From Ascarosepion bandense (taxonomy: Eukaryota > Mollusca > Cephalopoda > Sepiida > Sepiidae): a stretch of 64,000 nt of DNA. The position numbers and the translations under genes were made by a program. The stretch lies in NCBI GenBank assembly GCA_037127315.1, contig JBBBDQ010000750.1, positions 1,965,001 through 2,029,000 on the forward strand, read 5' to 3'. This document shows positions 31,316 to 42,040 of the stretch, piece by piece; position 1 is the first letter of the stretch, and each line of letters opens with the position of its first letter. The notes under the pieces are model-generated. The model worked only from the letters and a program-made list of their open reading frames with translations. It was not told the origin of the DNA and did not search any database.

Positions 31316-32310
31316 TTATAATATTTTTGGGGTGGTTAGATGAAATATTAATATAAGTGGGGAACTATTTTCTTTGAGAAATGGTTGGTAGGATCCATCA
31401 TTTAAGTTAAGGGTGATGTCTAGATAGTTTACAATTTTAAGATTAGAGGTGACTTCGACTTTAAAACCGATGTACTTCAAGGCTCTAATTATTTTTTTGT
31501 GTATCCTATTTGTGTAGGGCCCATTGGAATTAGGGATAATTATTAATCCCTCGTCCCGATATAGGCCTAATTGTTTTGGGTCTAAAAATCTGCTTAGAAT
31601 ATCTAAAATGTAAATTCCCACAAGATCTGCCACCTGGGCTGAATCATATGCTCCCATAGGGACGTCAAAAACCTCCCTCGGCCCCTTTGTCTATGCGGAA
31701 TGATCAAAGGTGAGAATGGATTTTCTGGCCGCAAAGATAATTTTGTAGTCCCTATCCGAAATGTTCACGTAATTTTTAGCAAAATTTAAACAGCTTTCAA
31801 GAAGGTCCCTTGATATAGAGGAATAGAAATCGACAATGTCGAATTTAAGGAAGGTGGATTTAGATTTGTTTTTGATGTTGTTAAACCAGTGTATAGTATC
31901 TGAAGAACTTTTCGAAAGGTTTGGTTGTAGATTCAGTAGTAGCTTCTCTATTAGGATTTTTAGAATTTCCCTGAAAATTATGCCTAAGTCACTTTTTGTA
32001 AGATTAATTAGCCTGGTTTGTAATTTGTTTTGGAAATTTGGTTTGTGGTCCTTAAATAAAACGTAAGCTTCTTTAGTGGCGATTTTTCCAATTTTGTCAC
32101 TAATATTTAATTCGTTGGCGAATTTGGCTGTGTCTGTATTAATTTCAGATAATGCTAGTCTCCTTCTGTCTACTTTGTAATTACTAGTTAGGTTATTTTT
32201 AAGGACACTTATGTAATTTAAAGGATCACATTTATAAATGTTGTTAGGTTTGTCGGATTTTACCCACAGGTGCTTTTTAGGTTTCTAATATCTGATTTTT
32301 TTTTCTGGAA
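31316..32310 (-). pseudogene. Penelope-type reverse transcriptase core
   Basis: A continuous minus frame without an early Met runs from KPKKHLWVKSDKPNN near 32285 through motif A to a TAG at about 31687, then resumes in the same frame at VPMGAY and motif C. The stop replaces the expected residue before TKG. Motif C is YRDEG, whereas the family norm is YRDDG, so a catalytic aspartate has become glutamate. The frame closes at 31316 after HLTTPKIL. Confidence 0.85.
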
Positions 32311-32647
32311 TTATTTGAAGCCCCACAGAATTTGATTTTGGGGATCAGGTCGAAAAGGTCCTTCTCGAAAGAGTTCAGAAATTTGCATATGGGGGGTGTG
32401 CGCTGGGTCCTCAAGTTAAAAGATTCCGGGGAATGATGTACAGAGTCTGTAGAGCGGAGAAAAAAGTGGGCCTTCCATCGAAGTCTCCTTATGAAGTTTT
32501 CAATTTTTTCGGTGAGGTGAAGGAGAAAAGAGTGAGTGTTTGGGTAAGGAATATTTTTCAAGGAATAATCCGGGGTAAATTTCTCTATTTTGGAACAACA
32601 GAATGAATAGTTGAAAGATCCGGGAATGAACCAAGAGAGCTCAACCA

Positions 32648-32650
<3 letters not shown>
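32277..32650 (-). pseudogene. Penelope-like element N-terminal part
   Basis: The frame reads MVVELSWFIPGSFNYSFCCS, IPYPNTHSFLLHLTEKIENF and RWKAHFFL, ending ...NQILET-stop. The Ile/Tyr run preceding this Met comes from the (TA)n next to it. A frameshift at about 32280-32290 separates it from the RT frame. Confidence 0.7.
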
Positions 32651-32693
<43 letters not shown>

Positions 32694-32713
32694 ATTTATA
32701 TATATATATATAT

Positions 32714-32775
<62 letters not shown>
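32650..32775. repeat. (TA)n with GAGA interruptions
   Basis: TA runs bordering the 5' side of the Penelope-like element, ending GAGAGAGAG. Confidence 0.95.
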
Positions 32776-32776
<1 letters not shown>

Positions 32777-33039
32777 ATGGCAAACTCGTGAAAACGGAGA
32801 GGATAATACAAAAGATGTTATCTTCTTAATATAAAATATTAAATAGCTAAAAATAGAATGTTCAATGGATATTAGCCAGACAAATATGAAATATTGAGAG
32901 GAAAACTAAGCACATTTTTCACAAGTTCTGAAAGAAGCAGACTGTAATTTTTACAACTGCCGAAATAAATTATGAATTTATAACCGTTTAATTATGTGTT
33001 GTGTTTTCCTCTCAATATTTTATTCATATATATATATAT

Positions 33040-33265
33040 GAATTATTTTGAACATTATTTTTAACGAAATTTGGTTATAAGCAACCGACAATTTGTAATG
33101 AATTATTTTGAACACTATTTTTACCGATACTCGTATTTAAGTAGATATTCTGTTTTTAATTAAACAGTATTTTTATATTTATATCTACCGGCCTGATTAT
33201 TTACGATAAATTTTTATTACGAAAATGTGTGCTATCCAGCAGGATTCGAACCGTAATTTCCGTAA
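33040..33265 (-). repeat. SINE-D/Penelope-terminus repeat, reversed copy
   Basis: Shares GATACTCGTATTTAAGTAGA, TTAATTAAACAGTA and GGCCTGATTATTTACGATAA with 43916-44047 in the opposite sense. It ends in a tRNA T-arm-like AGCAGGATTCGAACCG. A 34-bp phrase with GAATTATTTTGAACA occurs twice at its left (33040 and 33100). Confidence 0.6.
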
Positions 33266-33289
33266 CATATATATATATATATGTTTCAT

Positions 33290-33600
33290 TAAAAATGATA
33301 GACAAGGTATCATCATTAAGAATTTTTTATTGTTTTTTATGTTCTTTATGTTTTTATGATAGTTTTTCTTTTCAGAATTGTCTGAATTGCGTTTTCGGCT
33401 ATACTTTTAGCTATTAGCAAGGGTGAATTTTATTTTACGTATAACTGAATATGTGTAGGATTTATTACTTGATAATGGCTATATAGCCGAAGCACTCGGA
33501 AAAATAAAACATTTGGACAATTCCTATATAATTTGATATCTGAAAAATCACGTGAAAAATTATAAAAAAAACTTAATGATAATACCTTGTCTGTAATTTT
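33290..33600. repeat. palindromic element with hammerhead-like modules
   Basis: Arms 33290-33421 and 33468-33600 are reverse complements by eye (for example GACAAGGTATCATCATTAAG versus CTTAATGATAATACCTTGTC), with a spacer of about 46 bp. The right arm reads TTGATAA-TGGCTATATAGCC-GAAG; the left arm matches reversed. (TA)n precedes it at 33266-33282. A single-arm relative is at 16340-16560. Confidence 0.75.
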
Positions 33601-33628
33601 CGAAAGAGATTACTGCTTAAATACAAAG

Positions 33629-33648
33629 TATATATATATATATGCCCA

Positions 33649-33682
<34 letters not shown>
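33629..33682. repeat. (TA)n and (CA)n microsatellites
   Basis: Short TA run, CCCAAG, then CA run. Confidence 0.9.
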
Positions 33683-33684
<2 letters not shown>

Positions 33685-33780
33685 GAAAGAAGAAGAAAAA
33701 TTTTCAACAATGAAAAGTGCATAAATTATTTTTGGGGTCAATATAAAAGATAAACGAGAAAATAACCACTCAAATGTTGA

Positions 33781-33846
33781 TATCTTCTGACGAGTAGACG
33801 GGACGATTGCTTGAGGGTCCGCTACGAGACTGTAGAGTCGAGATGC
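33781..33846 (+). ncRNA. hammerhead ribozyme relic with all three stems
   Basis: It reads TATCTT, CTGACGA, GTAGACGGGAC, a 12-base loop, GTCCGCTAC, GAGA, CTGTAGAGT, C, GAGATG. Stem I pairs over about 6 bp (two G-U), stem II over about 9 bp with bulges, and stem III as ACT/AGT. The conserved GAAA is GAGA, a single transition expected to abolish activity. It lies 52 bp left of a long (TA)n(GA)n tract. Confidence 0.6.
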
Positions 33847-33894
33847 TAAAAGTAAGATCGTTCAGCTAAGTGACAAATTTTGTACTTGTATTAA

Positions 33895-33998
<104 letters not shown>

Positions 33999-33999
33999 C

Positions 34000-34480
34000 T
34001 AGATGACCCGTAGAGTAGAATTGAATCAAAATCGCAGAAAACAATTTTTTACTTATCAAGACGAAATCAAATTTCGCAAGTCAGTGTAAAAAAATTTTTG
34101 GGGCCAACGAAAGGTGAATGATTCCCAAAATGGAAGATTTAACGAGCGAGTGTGAAAACAAAAACAAAAACAAACGAGCAAACAAACAAACATGCACGCT
34201 TATGAACTTTCTGACCTGCTCATCGTCTACAGAAACACGATATTTCGACAATCAGAAAGACAAACGGATCTCGATATATAAAGTCACAAATTTATTTGCC
34301 GGAATGGAGTCAACTTTGGACTTGAAACACGTGTAGCGACACAAATACCATTATGGATACTTAATATATCATACAAAAAGCAAATAATAATAACAATAAT
34401 AATAATAATAATAATAATAAATCTACACTTTAAACAAAACGTTCACTGCTCCTCGCAATATGTAATATTATTTATTCATA
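34000..34480. other. no gene recognised; short (AAT)n
   Basis: An (ATA)n run lies at 34384-34421. A 72-residue plus frame starting at 34118 shows no domain. Confidence 0.3.
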
Positions 34481-34628
34481 AATTATAACATGGGTATGTT
34501 ACAATATCACAACAAAAGTAGCCATTTTGTTTCAACACTTTTGTCAAGTGATGTGATGGTTCTCCCATCACATCACATTTTTAAAAATAGTGTTTCTTTG
34601 GACAAGGAATATTATTCCAACAATACTT

Positions 34629-34629
<1 letters not shown>

Positions 34630-34668
<39 letters not shown>
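34630..34668. repeat. (TA)n microsatellite
   Basis: TA run 35 bp left of a palindrome. Confidence 0.95.
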
Positions 34669-34702
34669 CATAGTGATGGTCCACGTATACTGTCTTAATA
34701 TG

Positions 34703-34837
34703 TATAGGAAAGAATATTAAAACGTTTTGAGTTTTTTTTAACAGTATTTGTTTATTTCTACTATTAGAAATAGTAGAAATAAACAAACACTGTCAAAAAA
34801 ACACATTTTCAAACTCAAAACGTTTTAATATTCTTTC

Positions 34838-34842
<5 letters not shown>
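34703..34842. repeat. 140-bp near-perfect palindrome
   Basis: TATAGGAAAGAATATTAAAA ... reverse-complements to ...TTTTAATATTCTTTCCTATA, with the centre at about 34765 (CTACTATTAGAAATAGTAG) and almost no spacer. It is followed directly by (TA)n/(TG)n at 34841-34898. No hammerhead core was seen in this one. Confidence 0.85.

Positions 34843-34898
<56 letters not shown>
34841..34898. repeat. (TA)n then (TG)n microsatellite
   Basis: Short TA run followed by TG repeats. Confidence 0.95.
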
Positions 34899-34899
<1 letters not shown>

Positions 34900-35800
34900 T
34901 CGGTTGATGAAATAAATTTGAGAGGCAAAAACAGTAATAATAATAAAGATAATAAAAATAATATTTATTGTATATTATTAAGTCATTTGATCAAATAGAA
35001 ACACGATGAGAAAGTAATTTTAATTATCGCATTTTACGGATACACCTGTGACTTTTCACAACGCAAATTAAAATGAATTGAACTTTAGGTGATATTAATC
35101 TTTTGCATTTGAGTTAGATTAATGAAGAAAACTAGTAGTCTGGGGCTAGTCGATGGCCATGATTAGGATTGTAGAGAGTTTGTACAAGGCTTTTAATTTA
35201 AACTGTATTCAGTGAGTATGCCTTAATTCTTATTTAAACATTAGAATGTGTGGATTTATTTTTAAAATTATATTTTAACTCGATTTTATTGTTCCTATTG
35301 TCATTTAAAAGAAAACACTAAACGATCGCATCTGATGTTATCTGGCTGGTTGATATCTATAGCTACAGAGAAACAGATGTTGTTATCTTTGATAGCTTTC
35401 TCATAGTCATTACACAGAGAGATGAGAGTTCCTTTATTCTCTTTCCATTGGCTCTCTCCTCTCAATACTTTCTCACTTATTTTCCTCTTTACTTTCTATT
35501 TCCTCTGTAACTTTCCCTTTCCACTTGCTTTTCCTTTTCTTTGTTTCTCATCTTTTCTACCCTCTTTCTTTTTTCCCCTCTTTTTAATATCTTTTTACCT
35601 CGTACAATTTTTTTTTCCAAAAATAAAAGTGGTGTTTTTTAATTTTTTTTCAATAAGACATTTATTACGGTCATTATTAACTACCTGATGAGAAAGTGTT
35701 CTTTCAAAGTCGAAACCAAATTTTGTAGTAGTTTAAATATTCATTGCTCTATTTTCATATTAAGCACTGTTTTAAATTAATGTTTTGTACGTTACAATTG
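34900..35800. other. no gene recognised
   Basis: AT-rich sequence with a CT-rich segment (35430-35600) that produces a spurious frame. Confidence 0.3.
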
Positions 35801-35802
35801 CA

Positions 35803-36109
35803 GATGTGCGTTGTGGTACAGTGGATATCGGCTTGGAGCGAGAAATCGGGGTGCCGAGTTCGAATTCCAGTTGAATTCATTGCATTCACTTACACGCAAA
35901 TACCCTTGGGAAAGGTATTAATCCGTCTCTTCCTTCCAGTTATGGGTTAAATAACAGAACAGACTGGGTTCTATAGCCTTGGCTGGCAACCAGTCTACCG
36001 CAGAATGCAATGGCAACCTACTTCGGGATAATCTTCTGCCCAGTCAGTCATGTCTCTTTCGAGACATGATCGCCCAAGCGTGTTTCACGTATGACACTTA
36101 ACTGACTGA
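35803..36109 (+). mobile_element. SINE-A, full length with target duplication
   Basis: It runs from GATGTGCGTTGTGGTACAGT to CACTTAACTGACTGAC. TTACAATT occurs just before the head (35793-35800) and just after the end (36112-36119), a candidate 8-bp target-site duplication. The A- and B-box-like segments and the 3' hairpin (CATGTCTC/GAGACATG) are intact. Confidence 0.85.
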
Positions 36110-36143
36110 CATTACAATTATTTTCTTCATTCCTTATTCATTT

Positions 36144-36145
<2 letters not shown>

Positions 36146-36195
<50 letters not shown>

Positions 36196-36323
36196 CATCT
36201 GCATATAGGCCTGTTTCGCTGTATCACAGCTCATCAGTGAAGCTAGATTAAATGCTCGCCACAAGCCAGCACCAAAACCCGATTGATTTATCAGCAGCCG
36301 GTGATTCCCCCACCAAGCCATAT
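36146..36323 (-). mobile_element. (TA)n plus SINE-B variant
   Basis: A (TA)n tract (36146-36192) lies against the 3' end of a minus-strand SINE-B-like sequence. CTGATGA, GCTGT-GAT-ACAGC and GAAA are preserved. Stem III (ACAGG/CCTAT) has a mismatch and stem I pairs poorly. The tRNA-like head differs from the other SINE-B copies (ATGGCTTGGTGGGGGAATCA), so this may be a subfamily. Confidence 0.6.
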
Positions 36324-36339
36324 ATATATAATGACTTTC

Positions 36340-39060
36340 CTAGTATAATATAAACTTTTCCAGTCTCATTGACCTTTAAATAAAGAATGAAACCTATTCC
36401 ACTTTTTATATAACGAATGAATCCCTTTCTGTATCTCATTGGACCTTTGTGTAAAGAGTAAATTCTTTTCCACTTCACATTGAAATTTTATATAAAGAAT
36501 TAATGGCTTCACCTTCAACTTGTCCTTTTATATAATGAATGAACCGTTTCAACTTCTCATTGTCCTCTTGTATAAAGAATGAATTACTTTCAAATTATAA
36601 TTGACTTTTATATAATGAATGAATCCCTTTCCAATTCTCATTATCCTTTTATCTAAAAAAATGAATCCATTTCACCTTCTAATTTTCTTTCTTCTTTTTA
36701 TATAAAGAATGAATCCCATTCCACTTTTCATTGGCCTTTTATAGAAAAAAAAGTAAAACGGTTCCACTTCTCATTGACTTTTTATATAAAGAAGTTACTT
36801 TTCTCATCGGCTTTTTATAAAGAGAATGAATCCCATTCCACTTTACATTGGCCTTTCATATACAGAACATATTCTTTTCCACTTCTCACTGGCTTTTTAT
36901 ATAAAGAATGAATCACTTTCCGCGTTTAATTTGCCTTTTATATAAGAATGAATTTCTTTTCCCTTCTCATTAGACTATTATGTAAAGAATGAATCCAGTT
37001 TCATTTCTCATTGGTTTCTTATATAAAGAATGAATTTTCCCACGTCTCATTGAACTGTTTTTACAAAGAATGATTTCTCTCCACTTCTCCTTATTTTATA
37101 ATGTTTTATAAAGGAGTAAAAGCCTTCCTTTTCTCATCGGCTTTTCATAAAGAGAATGAATCCTATTCCACTTTACATTGGCCTTTTCCACTTCTCATTG
37201 GCTTTTTATATAAAGAATGAATCACTTTCCACGTTTAATTTGCCTTTTATATAAAAATGAATTTCTTTTCCCTTCTCATTAGACTATTATGTAAAGAATG
37301 AATCCAGTTTCATTTCTCATTGGCTCCTTATATAAAGAATGAATTTTCCCACGTCTCATTGAACTGTTTTTACAAAGAATGATTTCTCTCCACTTGTCGT
37401 TTTTTTTATATTGTTTTATAAAGAAGTAGAGCTTTTCCTCTTCTCATTAGCGTTTTATAAAGAAAATAAAACCCAATCCACTTCAGATTGGCCTTACATA
37501 TAAAGGATGTATTCCTTTCCACTTCTCATTGGCTTTTTATATGAAGAATGAATACCTTTCTTCGTCTAATGTGTCTTTTATATGAATATATATATGAATA
37601 ATAAATCCCTTTCCACTTCTAACTGGCTTTTATATAAAGAATTAACATCTTTCTCCGACTGAATGATCTTTTAAATAAAGAATGAATTCTTTTCCTCTTC
37701 TCATTGGTCTATTATATAAAGAAATAATCATTTTCCCCTTCTTATCAGCCTTTTATATAAAGAATTAATTACATTTCCCTTTCTCATTGTCCTTTTATTT
37801 AGGAATGAATACCTTTACATTTCTTATTGGCGTTTTATATAAAGAAGGAAACCCTTTTCCCTACAAACTGGACTTTTATAGAAAGAATGAATCTCTTTTT
37901 ACTTCTCATTGGCCTTTTAAATAAAGAATGATTTGTTTGCCACTTCTCATTAGTTGACAATATAAAAAATGAATTTCTTTCGCCTTCTCATTGTCCTTTT
38001 ATATTAGAATTATTTTCCACTTCTCATTGGCCTCTTATATAAAGAATGAATCCCTTTCAACTTTTAACTGGCTTTTTATATAAAAAAAAAATGAATTTCT
38101 TTTCACCTTTCATGAGCTTTTTCTATACAAAATTAATCGCTTTCAACTTCTCATTGTCCTTTTATATAAGGAATAATTCTCGTTACCTTTTTATTGCCTT
38201 TTGTATAAGGAATAAATCTTTTCCACTTCGCATTGTTCTTTTTGTATACGGAATGAATCCATTTTGCCTTCTTGTTGTCCTTTATATACAAAAGAATCAA
38301 CCCCTTTTGCCTTCTAATTGGCCTTTATATATAAAGAATCAATCTCTTTTGCCTTCTCATTGGCCTTTATATATAAAGTACCAATCCCTTTTGCCTTCTC
38401 ATTGGCCTTTATATAGAAAGAATCAATCCTTTTTACCTTCTTATTGGCCTTTATATATAAAGAATCAACCCCTTTTGCCTTCTAATTGGCCTTTATATAT
38501 AAAGTACCAATCCCTTTTGCCTTCTCATTGGCCTTTATATAGAAAGAATCAATCCTTTTTACCTTCTTATTGGCCTTTATATATAAAGAATCAACCCCTT
38601 TTGCCTTCTAATTGGCCTTTATATATAAAGAATCAATCTCTTTTGCCTTCTCATTGGCCTTTATATATAAAGTACCAATCCCTTTTGCCTTCTCATTGGC
38701 CTTTATATAGAAAGAATCAATCCTTTCTACCTTCTTATTGGCCTTTATATATAAAGAATCATTCCCTTTTGCTTTCTCATTGGCCTTTCCTTTATATATA
38801 AAGAATCAATCCTTTTTGTCTTCTCGTGGGACTTAATATATAAAGAATCAATCCTTTTCTCCATCTCATTTGCCCTTTTTTACGAAGAATCAATCCTTTT
38901 TCTCGTCTCATTCACCTTTTATATAAAGAATGAATCCCTTTCCGCATCTCATTAGTCATTTATATGAAGAATGGGACCCTTTCTCCTTCTGATTGGCATT
39001 TTATACAAAGAATGATTCTCTTTCTTTTTCTCATTGGTATTTAATATAAAGAATAAACCC
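36340..39060. repeat. ~42-bp minisatellite, about 65 units
   Basis: The unit is close to TTTTATATAAAGAATGAATC followed by CCTTTCCACTTCTCATTGGC, with unit lengths of about 37-45 bp. In 38280-38800 units are exactly 42 bp and form a higher-order pattern of three to four unit types (SNW, SHW, SHW, SYW when translated). This keeps a 251-residue frame open (38046-38801) of repeated LLPSHWPLYIKN-like 14-mers. I read that frame as a by-product of the 42-bp period. Confidence 0.92.
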
Positions 39061-39119
39061 CTATCCATTATCTGTTTCGACACCCAATAATATGTATAAA
39101 GTAGTCAAAGTTTATGTAT

Positions 39120-39480
39120 AACTTCACTACAATATTCCACTTTCTCTCACTCCCGCTTTCAATCTCTCTTAACCAGCCTCTCTCTCTCTCACTCACTCAC
39201 TATCGTTCTTTCTATAACTCTCTCTTTCACAACTCTCTCCCTGTCTTACTCTCACTCGCTCTCTTTAAGTCATTATCACTCAATATTTTCCACTTACCCT
39301 CTCCCTCTCTCACTTTATCACTCCCTCTCACTATTCCACTCATTCCTACCCTCTTCTTCTTGCGCTGTCATTCATTCTGTCTCACTCTACAATACGCTCG
39401 CACCTTCACTCACTCAATTTTCTTTTTCTTACACTCTATCTTTAACTATCTCTTTTCAAACTGTCCTTCTAATTTTCTAA
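39120..39480. repeat. CT-rich low-complexity sequence
   Basis: Irregular CTCT/CACT tracts; the 163-residue frame across it is compositional. Confidence 0.7.
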
Positions 39481-39898
39481 AAAAACCCTTCTGCTTTTGC
39501 GTCTTCTATTACAGCTTATCTATTCTTTACATTTTTAGGCCCCAAAAAACTTTCCTTGAAGGTTTCGGTCTCCTCACTCTTTTCAGTATTGTCTTTCCAA
39601 TTTGAAGTTAACGAAAACTGTATTTTAATTGAATGTCTAAATAAGAAAGCCATGGAATCCCGAATCTTACAACATCGCTTTTCTTACCATGCAACTAAAC
39701 AGCACCTGTCGGTGTCACGTTTTTACAGCTGTCAGTACAAACTCCTTCGCGAATTTCGTAAGCCATGAGAGACCAAATGATCACAAAAACAGAGAACAGG
39801 AAAGAGCATGAACGACTCTAGAAAAGTGAAAAAGGGGAGAGCCATCACCTTTCATATGCTAACAAAATGATCATAAAAAACTGCTAACTCAAACATGG
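39481..39898. other. no gene recognised
   Basis: Mixed sequence with no family match. A 70-residue plus frame at 39556-39768 has no domain. Confidence 0.3.
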
Positions 39899-40016
39899 GC
39901 TTACAGTCTATCACGTTGAATACACCGGTTCTCGCTCAATCACCGAAGTTAAGCAACGTTGAGCCTGTCAGTACTTAAATGGGTAACCGCTTGGGAATAC
40001 CAGGTGTTGTAAGCGT
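39899..40016 (+). rRNA. 5S rRNA-like sequence (probable pseudogene)
   Basis: It runs from GCTTACAGTCTATCACGTTG to GGTGTTGTAAGCGT, 118 bases, matching the eukaryotic 5S layout. The terminal GCTTAC/GTAAGC stem is intact, and the internal promoter A-box region (CACCGAAGTTAAGCAACG) is preserved. The C-box region has several changes (AAATGGGTAACCGCTTGGG instead of the usual GGATGGGTGACCGCCTGGG). No T-run terminator follows; a SINE-A head starts 9 bp later. A decayed retrocopy or an orphan gene are both possible. Confidence 0.8.
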
Positions 40017-40025
40017 ATAGTGACG

Positions 40026-40180
40026 GATGTGCGTTGTGGTGCAGTGGATATCGGCTCGGAAAGAGAAATCGGTGAGCCGAGTTCGAATTCTAGTTGAATA
40101 CCCTGCATTCACTTAAACACTGGTACCCTTTGGAAAGGTATTAATCCGTCCCTTCTCTCCAGTTATGGGTTAAATAACAA
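40026..40180 (+). mobile_element. SINE-A, 3'-truncated, abutting the 5S sequence
   Basis: The head and first half of the body are present, ending at GGGTTAAATAACA, after which unrelated sequence begins. It starts 9 bp after the 5S-like sequence. Confidence 0.75.
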
Positions 40181-40434
40181 GGGTAGGACTTGGGGACCCT
40201 GCTCTTAAAAACAAATTCCAATGAATCTTGATACTCGAAAAGAAAAATCTTCTAAAATAAAATAACCAAAATCATTGGTTATGACCTTAAAATGATCCCG
40301 TAAGGATTCATAGGTCGTTAAACCTCGAAACAAACAAACAAACAAACAAAATTCAAACAAGCTACTATATAAAATAAATATATATTTTTATAATTAAAAT
40401 AATAATTACACTAATAAATATAACTTGATCTTGG

Positions 40435-40437
<3 letters not shown>

Positions 40438-40472
<35 letters not shown>
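40438..40472. repeat. (TA)n microsatellite
   Basis: TA run against the 3' end of a SINE-B copy. A second TA run is at 40751-40777. Confidence 0.95.
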
Positions 40473-40474
<2 letters not shown>

Positions 40475-40675
40475 TCCACAGACAGCTCTATTTCGCTGTA
40501 TCACAGACATCCGATTGCTTTTTAACCGAGGACTGAAACCCGACCGAATTGGCGTCAGTCGGCGACTCTAACTCTGAGCTATGGATGCTCGGCAAAAGAA
40601 GGCAGACTTTTTTTGCGTATGGTGTATCATACACCAATAGCCAGAGTGCTCTAATTCATTACTGAACGAGCGATG
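40471..40675 (-). mobile_element. SINE-B with deleted hammerhead core
   Basis: The minus strand has the leader, A-box-like region (ATAGCTCAGAGTTAGAGTCG), B-box-like GGGTTTCAGTCC and the tail. GTCTAACCGTA-CTGATGAG is deleted, leaving TGTGATACAGCGAAATAGAG, so self-cleavage is impossible here. Confidence 0.7.
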
Positions 40676-40964
40676 TGTAGGTGCTAGAGTAGCTACTGTT
40701 TCTTCAACGTCTACCATTCTTCCGAAGTGCTCAATTAGGGTGTGACAGCGTATATATATATATATATATATATATATACTTGATCTTGGTTCATATAGAT
40801 GTTATTCTAGATAACGTTTCGACCAAGTACCCTCTGGTCATCATTAGGTGTCCATTGGCTGACATGGAATATCGGTTGATTATTGTGATATTTTCCTGTG
40901 ATATATAAACGCGACGTTTACTCAAACAGGAGTACCCATTAATAATAACGTTTTTTCTTCTCCT

Positions 40965-41280
40965 ATGTGCCCTTTTCTTTCAGGACGTAGGTGATCATGG
41001 CTTTCCACATCTCCCTATCCCTGGTGGCCTTTATCACACTTTCTCCTGTTACACCACGAAACCCTCGTTTCGTCATCCACCCGATCAGGTCCTTCAAATT
41101 TGTTCTACTCTGCTTTCCCCTGCCTCTTTTTCCCTATATCTGGCCTGTTAGTATCAAGTTCTCCAAGAATTTCTTCCTCATTGCATGTCGCAGGAACTTT
41201 ACCTGTCTCTTACTGATGCTCAGGCTTAATTTCCTTTTCGTTTCCATCATGATGGCAGACAAGGAAAGGAAACTACAATA
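40965..41280 (-). pseudogene. LINE polymerase C-terminal fragment
   Basis: The minus strand reads KRQVKFLRHAMRKKFLENLI, then GKRGRGKQSRTNLKDLIGWM, and ends in KATRDREMWKAMITYVLKG. This is the terminal part of an endonuclease/RT LINE ORF (FLGHxMRKEGLENL ... RELWKAMIxxVLKG pattern), with few breaks. Confidence 0.7.
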
Positions 41281-41519
41281 ATAACGTTTAAAGTTATAAA
41301 AAAATATGTCGGATTAATAAATCAATTCTACTATATTTACTAACCGCCGTTTATTCCGTTTATTTATTAAATTACGTCCCTTAACGTTCAGCTTTACGAA
41401 TATTTTAGAGCGTTGCCGAATATTAAATTTTGAAAAACTTAACCATATTTTTCCTCGATTTTATTTGTCTTTATAAAAAACATGTTGCAAAATAAAATCC
41501 TTACATTTATCTTGATAGG
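41281..41519. other. AT-rich spacer
   Basis: Nothing recognised. Confidence 0.3.
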
Positions 41520-42040
41520 CACTCAAAGAACGAATTTTGAATTTTGAATTTGTGTTTTATTTTACGGCATGTCAACCTGTGGGTTATTTAATGCCAAAAA
41601 GGTAGGGTTTTAAGGTATTTTTTAATGTTCAATTATAGTGAGAAGGTTGATTTCGTCAGATTTTGATGAAAAAAAAATTTTTTTTTTCATTTTAGAAAAC
41701 TGAAGATGTCTTCTAGTTTTGTATTCAAAAATGTATTGCTGGTAATATTTTTTTCTTTTTCAAAATTGTATTATGGCAACAATTTTTTCCTTCAGAAAAG
41801 TATTGTTGGTAATATTTTTCTTTCAAAAATGTATATCTTTCTATAAAAGTCTATTTTTATGTATATATTTCTAGAAAAGTCTTTCATGGTGTTTTCACCC
41901 AAGTTTGGGAGTTAGCTATTTGCCCATAGCAGGGACCCTAAAAGGTGCTACCATTCCGGGTCAGGATGGACCTGGGAACAACAGCAATTAAGAGGGGATT
42001 ACATGCTTCTCACAACCTTCCAATCAGAGGCCTCATTCTA
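41520..42040 (-). repeat. repeat family F, reversed copy
   Basis: In the opposite sense it matches 49965-50530. Landmarks are GGGTTATTTAATGCC, repeated AAAAATGTATTG/GGTAATATTTTT phrases, TATAAAAGTCTATTTTTATG, TAGCTATTTGCCCATAGCAG, GGTGCTACC and AACCTTCCAATCAGAGGCCT. No coding or terminal structure was recognised. Confidence 0.6.

Larger units (their letters stand above)
30430..32640 (-). mobile_element. Penelope-like element, near full length, broken
   Basis: Minus-strand order: N-terminal region (IPYPNTHSFLLHLTEKIENF), then ATKEAYVLFKDHKPNF, reverse-transcriptase motif A FDIVDFYSSIS, motif B VPMGAYDSAQVADLVG, motif C LYRDEGLII, a KRKIIWFNPPY block, the Cys-rich linker ECSCNSVDACPVEGKC, and a GIY-YIG nuclease. 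Penelope elements pair an RT with GIY-YIG. There are at least two frame changes and one internal TAG, so it is dead. Right of it lies (TA)n. Confidence 0.9.

Noticed and set aside
34190..34250. A further hammerhead around CGATATTTCGACAATCAG
   Set aside because: No CTGANGA core can be placed with a paired stem II on either strand.
38046..38801. 251-residue repeat protein
   Set aside because: The frame is produced by the 42-bp minisatellite unit, which is a multiple of three. The same array is out of frame and full of stops in neighbouring segments.
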